DNA of 64,000 nt from Anastrepha obliqua. Its lineage: Eukaryota > Arthropoda > Insecta > Diptera > Tephritidae. The notes under the pieces were generated by a model. The model had not been told where the DNA came from and made no database searches. It was given only the letters and a program-made list of their open reading frames with translations. Every line of letters starts with the position of its first letter. Position 1 is the stretch's first letter. This document shows positions 1-9,285 of this stretch, in pieces. The position numbers were made by a program, and so were the translations under genes. Location: NCBI RefSeq assembly GCF_027943255.1, contig NC_072893.1:43298001-43362000 (forward strand). Reading direction: 5' to 3'.

Positions 1-99
1 AGAGGTGGATTTTTCAAACGACGCGGAGTGGTTACATCAACACCTACACAACACCTTCTCTTACTGTAGCATCAACATTTTGAACCTTCCATCACTTAT

Positions 100-789
100 G
101 GGGTTAGGGGTAGTCAGAGGCCAGCAAAAATGATAATTTTTAATTGCCTTATTTTACAAAAATAAAAACCTAGCATTAATACATAATGTTTTGACTTGAC
201 TTTAGCAAAACTTCAACAAAAAAAATTAATAATTGTAAAAGTTATCGCTGTTTGTGTGGAGCCCGTTTCTCCAGAAATTCCTTGCGGTGATCATCACAAG
301 GCCTTGGAGATTCATCTAAAATGAATCGGGCAAGAGAATTTAGTTTTATTAATAGATAATCTTGCGCCTGATCGAAGCTTCTTTTTTTCGAAATTAACAA
401 TATGGCGGCCTCAGGAAATATTTTTTAGATTTTCGAGAAAAAACCGACAATTAATTGTTAAAAAAAAATCAAAATTTTTGAAAAAAGAATCCTTAGATCA
501 GATACGAGTTTTTTATGTTTTTCAAAAGCAGTATAAGTTTTATTGAAATCTACCAAGCGGTTTTTAAGTTACAGTGATCACCAGTTCAAAAACATAGTTT
601 TGAGAAAAACAAATTTAAAGTTTTGCTATCTGATCCGGAGCGCCCGAGCACCCTTTGTTAATTGTTCAATAACTCGAAAAGTATTTGTCGGATTCACTTC
701 AAATTTTCACACAATATTTTTAAGATATTTCACTTTAAGAAAATACAAAAAAATCCAATTTTTTGAAAATTCTGACTACCCCTAACCCC
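100..789. mobile_element. TIR DNA element (690 bp), non-coding, TTAT target duplication
   Basis: The ends are perfect 19-bp inverted repeats: GGGGTTAGGGGTAGTCAGA at 100-118 and its reverse complement at 771-789. TTAT lies immediately outside both ends (96-99 and 790-793), as expected of a 4-bp target duplication. The interior is AT-rich with no convincing transposase; the short open frame at 543-785 has no recognisable motif and runs into the right end. This is a non-autonomous cut-and-paste element. I do not assign a superfamily; the 4-bp duplication argues against Tc1/mariner (TA). Confidence 0.8.
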
Positions 790-859
790 TTATCATTAAA
801 TTCGTGCCGAAACGAAAGATTGCCAGTGCTGTCGAATATTCGCTTTTGCCTTGATCTGT

Positions 860-1375
860 GAACACCTTAGGTTTACGTTGCCTCCTAAAAACCCGTCAAA
901 AAGGCTACGTCGCCATGATCCTTTAGGATGCCCCTTGTGGCGATGTCCTTGAAGGTTCCAGTCGAATGCCGTTCTGCTGATTTTGTTAGCTGGTTTGCGG
1001 TTTCTGTGCCCAAACCATCTCCATTTATGTGTCCGTATTTCAATAGCAATGCGTTTTTGTCCGCTTCTTACGAGGAGTTGCTCGTTCGATATCCAGTTGT
1101 CAGGTCACCATATGCGCAGGATTGTTCTGAGACAACGGTTAACAAATGATGGTAAGCTTTGTGTGTTAGATGCTGATACACGCTAAGTTCCATAGCCGCG
1201 GAGAAGAACTGATTTTATTTTCGAATTAAAAATACTTACTTCTGTGCGTTTTGTCAGTTGCTTCGAGTACCATATCTTTTTTCGGCTGGCGAATGCCGCT
1301 TTGGGTCTACTTATTCTTCCACTTATAGCAGTTACCGTTCTGCCATCTGGTGTAATCTGGTTTCTTAGGTAGGAA
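860..1375 (-). pseudogene. RTE-type non-LTR retrotransposon, C-terminal part of reverse transcriptase
   Basis: On the minus strand, reading down from about 1375, the translation contains YLRNQITPDGRT, then KKIWYSKQLTKRTEVSIFNSK and, further on, FVNRCLRTILRIW. It ends with the basic tail HKWRWFGHRNRKPANKIS ... WNLQGHRHKGHPKGSWRRSL. That W-x-W-G-H ... WNPQG ... GRP..WRR layout is characteristic of the region after the palm domain in RTE-like LINEs. Stop codons and frame changes interrupt it. No endonuclease or YADD motif is present, so this is a 5'-truncated dead copy. The short plus-strand frames here are shadows of it. Confidence 0.75.
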
Positions 1376-2868
1376 GATGTGTCGACGCTTTCGAATTGTT
1401 TGTCAGCGAAGTGTTGATTTGCATGGATTAATATGGCACACCTGGAAGACGTCGATTAAGCTTACCTGGAAGAAACACGTCGAGCAGAAGGTCTCTCGAA
1501 CACTAAAAGTCTTCTGGCAGTACAAGAGAACCTTTGGCAAGACATGGGGTCTAAGACTGGTGATAGTACACTGGCTGTCACATACGCCTCTGTAGTATGG
1601 TGGTTAATTCCAGAGTAAAACCTCTAAACAGGCTACAGAGGAGTGTGTGCTTGGGTATCGCAGGTGCCATGAGTTCGAGATCTGGTGATGCCCTTAATGT
1701 CATTCTGAACTTGCAAGCTCTAGATCTTCAAATTCGAAAGGAAGCAATGAAGGCGGCGTACAGGCTCAAGTTAAACGGAGTCTGGGGAAATGAAGTAAGC
1801 ACTGGCCACTGTTTTCAGAGCGGTGCACACTGTTCTCGATGCCTGTGGACAGATAGAGATCAATGGTTAAGTCCAGAGAACCTATTAAGGGGATATCAGC
1901 ACACTTTCTACACCGACGGATCCAAAACCAGTGATGGAAGCGGATCTGGATGGTACTTAAACACACTAAGTACTCCTATGCCACAGCATAGATGGCCACG
2001 GTATTTCTTACGGAAGTCTATGCCATCTTGAATGTGGCGTACTGGCTAATTGAGAAAAAGTGCCGGGGTAGCAGTATTGGAATTTGTAATGACGGTCAAG
2101 CTGCACTGAAAGAAGTTGCTAGCCCACGCTGCTCTTCGAAGTTAGTCGGTGAATGTAAGACAAAACTGAACAGTTTGTTGTAAAACACAACAAAGTTAGT
2201 CTTATTTAGGTGCCTGGACATTGTAGTATTGCAGGGAACGAGTTGGCTGATAAATTGGCAAATGAAGGCTCTGCAAGTATGCCACTAGGCCTTGAACCCT
2301 TTCTAGGTGTCAATTCCGCATCGATTCAACTATGGATTGAGGACTTCATGAGGTCTACCCACAGAGGTCGTTGGTCTGAGTTGAACTTGTGCAGAGTAGC
2401 CAAGTGCTTTGCGAAAGAACCAAACAGGAAAATAGCGACCAGAAGGACCTAAGAGTACTGGTAGGTGTAATCACAGCGCACAACGTCTGTGGTCAGCATA
2501 TGGCTACCATGGGGGCCGTGGACAGCCTGGTATGCCTATCCTGTCTTGAAGATGACGACACTGCAGAGCATTTTTTCTGTAGCTGTCCTGCATTTTCCAG
2601 AATCAGACTTAGGATATTGGGTTGCGATACACGGAGGATGGACAAAGTTCATACTGTTCCTCTTCCGGATCTCTTAAAATTCATCAATGAATCTAAGAGA
2701 TTTGTGGAAGAGTGACCTCAAACTAATTTATCAGTTTTTACCATCCACCTTTTATCTTTCATATCTCTATTCCTTCTACTGATATCTATCCGGGTGTGTA
2801 CAGTGGTCTACTGACTGAGTGCTTGGACTTGTTGAGTCCCCCACAAATCTAATGTAATATAATCTGAG
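1376..2868 (+). pseudogene. I/R1-type non-LTR retrotransposon: RT tail, RNase H, zinc-finger C-terminus
   Basis: The translation spreads over at least four frames. In order it gives the end of the reverse transcriptase (LTWKKHVEQKVSRTLKVFWQ, then NRLQRSVCLGIAGAM), a ribonuclease H domain (FYTDGSKTSDGSGSGW near 1908-1955, the acidic FLTEVYA, CNDGQAAL for the usual SDSQAA, and GNELADKLANE near 2230) and a Cys/His tail (CLSCLEDDDTAEHFFCSC, 2540-2590). The protein part ends at 2715. About 150 bp of 3'UTR follows, ending in an A/T-rich stretch near 2866. Frameshifts mean no product. A close relative lies on the minus strand at 46845-47310. The upstream junction with the RTE fragment is not exact. 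Confidence 0.8.
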
Positions 2869-3642
2869 CTGACGACATTGCTCCCCACTAACAGCACAAC
2901 GGACACATGCAGAAGAAACTTGATGAGCTCAGTTAAAAGGCGGTGCATACATTGCACAAATTAAAGGGTTAAAAAAAAGATGTGCTATATTTGCCACTTC
3001 GAAGGTCATGCACACTTTGAAGCTACTTGAACTTGTAGCTTGACAAATGCGACTCTGTGCCAGTTGTTTTTTCCTGGCTCTTCTTTCGAACTTTGTGGTG
3101 TAAAATGTGAGTGCGCTTTCTTGCGCTTCTGTATATTTTAGTAAACGATTTATATATTTCATGCTTGGCATAGTGAATCACCCTTTTATGATTTAAAAAG
3201 GCGCATACTTGAAGTACTCATTCATAAAACGTGGCCTTCTCTCGACATCTAATACCTGCCAAACCCTATAACTCTTGAAATGTCAGATTGCTACACCCGA
3301 GCGGATTTTTATGTACGCAACTGTACATCCAATAACAGAGGAAAACGAATTACAATAAAATCAATTGGAGCACCAAGTTTTATACCCACTCTCATTTGCA
3401 TAAATATGAGATTGCAAGTATGTAGAGCACAAAAAAATTCTCCATTTGTTGAGCTTTGAAGTTTTTGTTTTTCTAATGGGAAAACTTTTACGCCAATAGC
3501 TACGCAATTGCAGCTAAATTGATTATCCATATGTATTGCCGCCCAATTGAATTCCCTCGCTCCATATCACGTCAATGGCTCCACCACGTTTACAAACCGT
3601 GTATGTATGTGTGGGAGAGTGTTTGTGAAATAATAGTAAATG
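2869..3642. other. No gene seen
   Basis: AT-rich sequence with only short, motif-free open frames on either strand. I see no transposon ends, RNA gene or simple repeat array in it. Confidence 0.6.
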
Positions 3643-3825
3643 TACATTCTGTCAAAAAAATATGGGGAGGTGTTCATTTAAGCTGTCCACATTTTTTTCC
3701 TGGAATGTTGGTATACCTGTCGTCTATTATTATATGTCGCAGAGTTTGAGCGGGATCTGTCAATTAGTTTGCTTTTGGAATTTAATTATATCAGTCAACC
3801 GTAGGTGTGCTCTGCGATTTTCACT

Positions 3826-5653
3826 ATGGATAAAACTATCCTACAAAGAATTTGTCGTAAATTTTGTGTTTTTACCGGGATTTCGTGTGCCGAATCGTAG
3901 AAAATGTTGCAGAAAGCCTATGGCGAGTGTGCTTTATCAAAAACACGGGTCTACGAGTGGTATAAAGCTTTTGCAGAGGGCCGTGAAGTCGAGGAAGATT
4001 TGGCCCGATCTGGTCACCCATCAACGTCTTCAATGGATGTAAATGTCGACAAAGTCAAAGAAATTGTGCTGGAAAACCATCATTTAAGTTTGAGGGAAGT
4101 AGCTCGTGACCGTGACCTTAGCGTGTCTCACGAATCAATTCGCAACATTTTGTACTTTCGATTGGACATGAGACGCAAGACTGCTCGACTCGTTCCAAGA
4201 TAGTTGAATTTCTTTTAAAAAATTCATCGGAAGAAGGTGACTGAAGACATGCTTCAGCAATTGAATTCGGACCCAACGTTTATCCAGGGCACCATAACAG
4301 GTGATGAGACGTGGGTATGTGAGTTTGACATGCAAACCAGCCAACATGTAACCAGGCGGCTGATTGGCGCTATCCAAATGAGTCGAAACCCAAAAACCCA
4401 CGTCAACGTCGGTCAAAAGTGAAAGTCATGCCACTCGCTGTCTTTGATGATATCATGATGCTGTGCACTTGGAGCTCTTTCCAAAGGGCTCTACGGTAAA
4501 TAAACAATACGGAATATTATTTGGAAGTTATGCAACGTTTGAGAGAGAAATAGCTCAATCTGTGGAAAGAAAACTCATGGATCTTGCACTGTGATAACAC
4601 ACCGCCTCTTCTTCTTCTTCTTCTTAATTGGCGCTATAACCGCTTACGCGATTTTGGCCGAGTTTAACAAAGCGCGCCAGTTGTTTCTTTCTCGTGCTAA
4701 CCGGCACCAGTTGGACACTCCAAGTGAAGCCAAGTCCTCCTACACCTGATTTTTCTAACACAGAGGAGGTCTTCCGCTTCTTCTGCTACCACCAGCAGGA
4801 ACCACATCGAATACTTTCAGAGTCGGAGCGTTTGTTTTCATTCGGGCTACATGACCCAACCAGCGTAGCCGCTGGATCTTTATTCGCTGCGCTATGTCTA
4901 TGACGACGTAAGCCTCTTACAGCTCATCGTTCCATCGTTTGCGATATTCGCCGCTGCCAACGTGCAAAGCTGCAAAAATCTTACGCAGAATCTTTCTCTC
5001 AAACACTCCAAGCGCAGCTTCATCGGATGTTGTCATCGTCCAAGCTTCTGCGCCAAACGTTAGGACGGGCATGATGAGAGCCTTGTAGAGTGTTAGTTTT
5101 GTTCGTCGAGAGAGGACTTTACTGCTCAGTTGGCTACTTAGTCCAAAGTAGCACTTGTTGGCTAGAGAGATTTTGCGTTGGATGTCAAGACTGACATTGT
5201 TTTCGGTGTTAATGCTGGTTCCTAAATACACGAAGTCTTTTACAACCTCGAAATCATAACTGTCAACAGTGACGTGGGTGCCTATATGCGAGTGCGCCGA
5301 CTGTTTGTTTGATGACAGGAGGTACTTCGTTTTGTCCTCGTTCATCACCAGACCCAGGGTTCATATCGGTTCACTTTTTTGACCAGAAGCTCGATAAATA
5401 TCGTCGAACAACCACCGTATTCACTGAATTTAGCCCCTGTGACTTTTTCCTCTTCCCAAAACTTAAATTGCCACTTCGCGGACGCCGCTTTGAGTTGATA
5501 GAGGTCATTCAGGAGAATTCGCTGAAGGAGCTGAAGAAGATCTCTTCAAACGCGTTTAAAAGTTGCTTTGATGACTGGACTAATCGCTGGCATATGTCTA
5601 TTGCTTCGAATGGAGCCTATTTTGAAGGCGAAAAAATAAATTTTGATGGTTGA
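3826..5653 (+). pseudogene. mariner (DD34D) transposase, broken
   Basis: The ATG at 3826 starts MDKTILQRICRKFCVF. A TAG at 3898-3900 stops it early, and the same frame then continues for 99 codons (KMLQKAYGECALSKTRVYEWYKAF, SLREVARDRDLSVSHESIR, the helix-turn-helix part). After frame changes, ITGDETWV near 4300 carries the first catalytic Asp. The domain is cut by the RTE insertion and resumes at about 5359 with SPCDFFLFPKLKLPLRGRRF (third catalytic Asp) through EGEKINFDG to a stop at 5653. The second catalytic Asp region (HCDNTP near 4585) lies at the edge of the insertion. Stops, frameshifts and the insertion make it non-functional. Confidence 0.85.
4605..5356 (-). mobile_element. RTE-type retrotransposon fragment nested in mariner
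   Basis: Minus-strand translation from 5348 to 4917 reads NEDKTKYLLSSNKQ, DFVYLGTSINTENN, LSSKVLSRRTKLTLYKALIM and FGAEAWTMTTSDEAALGVFE: the thumb and post-palm part of an RTE-like reverse transcriptase. The 3' region runs down to 4605 and ends in a (GAA)n tract, seen on the plus strand as CTTCTTCTTCTTC, which fits the short tandem-repeat tails of this clade. It is 5'-truncated. A second copy of the family is at 41505-42640 and another (GAA)n-tailed tip is at 25234-25444. Confidence 0.8.
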
Positions 5654-7064
5654 ACAATAATTTTGCTTTTTATTGAACAATTCCCGGTACTTTTTTGACA
5701 GAGTGTACATCCAACCAAACGGTGTGTTTTGAAGAAGCTGGTCCATTATGCTTAACAAGCTATGATGCAAGTATTCATTTAAAACATCTAAATTGGTTTC
5801 TGATGAAATACAATTTTCATAATTCCCGGTGCTCCAAACGTTTATATGTTAATGACGCTTTTTTGTGCGAGAGATCAGTAAATATACATATATATTGGAT
5901 ATTGACCGGCATGCTCGTAGTGGTAGCTTCGCCCACTAGCTAAAGATTGACCATAAAACAGTTTTAAATCATTTGCGGAAATAAAAAATACAGGGTGTGC
6001 CATCTTTTATGTCGGTATGAACACATTGAATAACTTTGAAAAAAAAAACTGATTTGTAGAAGTGAGGTATTTTTATTTGGCTTGGTTATTTACAATTTAT
6101 TAAAACTATTTTTTGAATACAGCATCAATCAAGTGGCCACCTTTATGAGCAATCACAAACTGCGATCTTTTTTCTGCGTATGTCATCACCTTGTCAAGCA
6201 TTTTGGGTTTTATAGCGTCGATCTCGGCACGAATGTTTGCCTTAAGCTGGTCAATAACCTGCGGCTTGTTGGCGTAAACCTTACTTTTCAGCTAATCCCA
6301 CAAAAAGAAGTCCGGGGGTTAAGTCAGGTGATCTGGGGGGCCAGTCGGTGTCGCCTCTTTTTGACACTAGACTTCTCGGGAATTTTCGTTGCAGAAATTC
6401 AATTGTTGCATTCGCAGTGTGGCATGGCGCACCGTCTTTATGAAACCAGTAACCGTCTAAACCTTTCACCCGCATTTGCGGGCAGACGTAATGAGCCAAC
6501 ATCCATCGATATCGGTTTCCATCAACCGTTTCGTTTTCTCGATAAAATAAATAAAAATATGGCTCAATGATGGTTTTGGCGCAAATGCCGGCCAAAACAT
6601 ATACTTTCCGATCATGCAATGGCGTTTCATGGATCTCGTGTGGATTCTCAGTTCCCCAAATCCGGCAATTTGGTTTATTGACGCTGCCAGAGAGGTTAAA
6701 ATGTGCCTCGTGAGTCATTAAAATTTGCTTCCAAAAATTGGGTTCAGTGCCAATCATTCGAGCGACTGTTTGGCCGTATTCCAAGCGACGTGAATGGTCT
6801 GTCAGCAATATTCTCTGAGCCAATTGCGCTTTATACGGAAACAAATTTAAATCATCCTTTAAAATACGCAACGATACGACACTGTTGGTTCCTTGGCAAC
6901 GCTCTCCCTCACTGCTTCAACAAGTTCATTGGAACGTCTTTGTCATTGATGAACGGCATGTTGACGATCTCCTACTGCCCCGTACTCAAAAAAGTTCGAC
7001 ACCAAACGACGGTGCCTGTTTGCCGCGATACTTTTTGCGATATGCGCGTTGAGTTAGAACAATA

Positions 7065-8352
7065 CGAGGGACGCCTTTTATATTTAGGGATTTGGCAACC
7101 CTGGTGTTGCAATCTGGCAACTGACAGATGTATCGCAAAGTTTGATATTTTTTGGCTTTTACGTACTCAGAACGTTTTGATATACCAGCGCTATTTGTGT
7201 TGTTTACAGCAACTTAAAAGATTCATCTCGGTCCAAAAATGGAATTAAATCGTGAACATTTTCGTGCGATTATTTTTTACAACTTTCGACGTGGATTAAC
7301 TCAGCAACATTGCATGGATGAACTTAATTCATTTTTTGGCGATGAAGCTCCATCAAGGACCGTCTTTATCGATGGTATGGTGAATTCAATCGTGGTCGTA
7401 GTTCACTCCAAGACGCATTTCGTGAAGGTCGTCCAAAATCAGTTGTTGTTCCGAAAACCATTGATGCTGTGCGCGAACTGATAATGCAAGATCGTCATGT
7501 GACCTATCGTGAGATTGAGACAATCTTAGGCATTAGTGGACCAGCATATTCAATATTGCATAAACATTTGACAGTCAAAAAAATTTGTTCGCGTTGGATT
7601 CCACACAATTTGTCAATCGCTCAAAAAAAGGCTCGTGTCGATTGGTCGAAGGAAATGCTCAAAAAATACGATCGCGGGGCTTCGAAACATGTCTATGACA
7701 TCGTGACAGGTGATGAATCATGGATTTACGCGTATGAGCCCGAAAGTAAACAGCAGTCGACTGTATGGGTGTTTCAATGTGAGCCAAATCCAACAGAAGT
7801 TGTTCGCGCACGAAGCACTTCCAAGCAAATGGTCGCCTGTTTTTTCGGAAAAACTGGAAATGTCGCAACCGTACCACTAGAACAACGCAGAACAGTAAAT
7901 TCTGAGTGGTACACAACCATTTGTTTGCCAGTTGTCTTCCAAGAAATTAGGAAAACCAATCGCCAAAGACGGATCACTCTTCACCAGTACAATGCGAGCT
8001 CTCACACATCGGCTCAAGCAACTACATTTTTGAGCACCCAAAACATCGAATTAATGGGCCATCCGCCGTATAGTCCTGACTTGGCACCGAATGACTTCTT
8101 TTTATTGCCGTACGTAAAAAACAAACTGAGAGGTCAACGTTTTTCGACACCTGAAGAAGTGGTTGCGGCATTCAGAATGCATGTTTTGGAGGTACCTCAT
8201 TCAGAGTGGCAAAAGTGCTTCGACAATTGGTTCAAACGCATGCAAAAGTGTATAGATCTTCATGGAGAATATTTTGAAAAACAATAAAGTGATTTTCGAT
8301 GACTAAAATTTGTTTTTGTTCTCTAATCCCGACATAGAAAAGGCACCCCTCG
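7065..8352 (+). mobile_element. mariner element (1,288 bp), complete ends
   Basis: The inverted ends read CGAGGGACGCCTTTTATATT from 7065 and, at the right end as reverse complement, CGAGGGGTGCCTTTTCTATG. Both are flanked by TA (7063-7064 and 8353-8354). It lies inside the transposase frame of the 5991-9247 element in the opposite orientation, so it inserted later. It has kept its full length but its gene is damaged. Confidence 0.9.
7239..8287 (+). pseudogene. mariner DD34D transposase with one frameshift and a lost catalytic Asp
   Basis: MELNREHFRAIIFYNFRRGL starts at 7239. Around 7365 the frame slips and continues as RWYGEFNRGRSSLQDAFREG into the long open stretch that ends at 8287. The family's features are present: helix-turn-helix at the N-terminus, CSRWIPHNLS, VTGDESWIY with the first Asp, and PPYSPDLAPNDFFLLP with the third. 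The second catalytic residue, normally Asp in HHDNA, is Tyr here (LHQYNASSHT, about 7980-8010); the spacing to the third Asp is 34. With one frameshift and one changed catalytic residue, this is a relatively young dead copy of an SETMAR-related mariner. Confidence 0.88.
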
Positions 8353-8458
8353 TAGAACGACTATTTTCGATGTATAGCGTCACTATTTCAGCCCGTTGTT
8401 TCGGTGTAAAGCGATTCATGGTTGAAATTGTACTGAATTGACGTATCGAAAACATGTA

Positions 8459-8975
8459 CAGGGTTGGCCATATTAAACTGACCCATGTGATTATTAAAAA
8501 AATATGGAAAAAGAAACATTTTTTTGTGTTTCATTGTGAAAAACATTTAATTTAGTTCAAGGAGATTCGTTTACATCACTTTTTGAATATGATATCGCGC
8601 AAGTGGTCGCCCTTAGCACGTATTTGGATATGTACAGGGTTGGCCATATTAAACTGACCCATGTGATTATTAAAAAAATATGGAAAAAGAAACATTTTTT
8701 TGTGTTTCATTGTGAAAAACATTTAATTTAGTTCAAGGAGATTCGTTTACATCACTTTTTGAATATGATATCGCGCAAGTGGTCGCCCTTAGCACGTATT
8801 TGGATATGTACAGGGTTGGCCATCTTAAACTGACCCATGTGATTATTAAAAAAATATGGAAAAAGAAACATTTTTTTGTGTTTCATTGTGAAAAACATTT
8901 AATTTAGTTCAAGGAGATTCGTTTACATCACTTTTTGAATATGATATCGCGCAAGTGGTCGCCCTTAGCTCGTAT
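8459..8975. repeat. Tandem repeat, 3 copies of a 176-bp transposon end
   Basis: Copies begin at 8459, 8635 and 8811, each with CAGGGTTGGCC after a TA. The first two units are the same length, 176 bp, and nearly identical. The third runs to about 8975 and then continues into the rest of the element. Each of the first two units carries an extra TTTGGATATGTA before the next copy starts. Confidence 0.9.
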
Positions 8976-9170
8976 AGCGTAATGTGCCCGTTTTTCGGCG
9001 TTTTCCATAGTTTTGGCTAGCGTCTCGGCCGATATGGCGGCTATTTCCCGTCGGATATTGGCCTTAAGTGCGCCTAGTGTCTTTGGCTTGTTGACGTAAA
9101 CCTTAGATTTCAAATTACAGTAAAAAGTTATAGGGTTACTCAATGGGTCAGTTTAATATGGCCAACCCTG
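8459..9170 (-). mobile_element. Internally deleted DD41D-type element with triplicated end
   Basis: The ends are CAGGGTTGGCCATATTAAAC (from 8459 and again at 8635, then 8811 as CATCTT) and the inverse ending at 9170, with TA at 8457-8458 and 9171-9172. The only coding part is on the minus strand at 9143-8928: KSKVYVNKPKTLGALKANIR ... RAKGDHLRDIIFKK, the C-terminal tail of a DUF4817-type transposase. The helix-turn-helix and all three catalytic residues are missing. It sits between the terminal repeat and the start codon of the 5991-9247 element. Confidence 0.85.
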
Positions 9171-9285
9171 TATATTGAAGTCGATCGGTTGGTGAAAGGC
9201 AACGTTATTCTGCGTTTACATACCGACATAAAAGATAGCGCACCCTGTATAAATAATGGATTTCTTTTTTCACAAATTAATAATA

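Larger units (their letters stand above)
3645..5705 (+). mobile_element. rosa-like mariner, interrupted by an RTE fragment
   Basis: The ends are inverted repeats of the type CATTCTGTCAAAAAAATA (from 3645) and, at the right end read as reverse complement, CACTCTGTCAAAAAAGTACC. Each is flanked by TA (3643-3644 and 5706-5707), the mariner target. Once the inserted RTE sequence at about 4605-5356 is discounted, the element is about 1.3 kb, the usual mariner length. A further copy of one end lies at 21793-21862. Confidence 0.85.
6106..8419 (-). pseudogene. DD41D transposase (DUF4817-type), split by a mariner
   Basis: The start codon is at 8419-8417 (MNRFTPKQRAEIVTLYIEN). Reading stops at the mariner insertion and resumes below 7064 with AYRKKYRGKQAP and, after frame damage and a stop, SNELVEAVRESVA. 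An open stretch (6871-6281) then gives DLNLFPYKAQLAQRIL, MTHEAHFNLSG, WFHKDGAPCHTANA and WPPRSPDLTP, followed by a frameshift. The tail KVYANKPQVIDQLKANI ... GGHLIDAVFKK ends at a stop at 6106-6108. The first catalytic Asp of the usual S/TDEAHF motif is His here (THEAHF), and 41 residues separate the second Asp from the expected third. It is inactive through insertion, frameshifts and the lost Asp. Confidence 0.85.
5991..9247 (-). mobile_element. DD41D Tc1/mariner-type element carrying two nested transposons
   Basis: The outer ends are CAGGGTGTGCCATCTTTTAT (5991 onward) and its near-perfect inverse ending at 9247, with TA on both sides (5989-5990, 9248-9249). Inside are a complete mariner (7065-8352) and a second DD41D-type derivative (8459-9170), each with its own TA-flanked ends. 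Taking them out leaves an element of about 1.25 kb with one transposase frame on the minus strand, the normal size for this group. The insertions are therefore younger than the host element. Confidence 0.9.

Noticed and set aside
928..1186. Plus-strand frames of 67-73 codons
   Set aside because: The clear RTE reverse transcriptase tail is on the minus strand here; these are shadows.
8459..8975. Regular repeats suggesting a CRISPR-like array
   Set aside because: The units are 176 bp, adjacent without spacers, and are copies of a transposon end in an animal genome.
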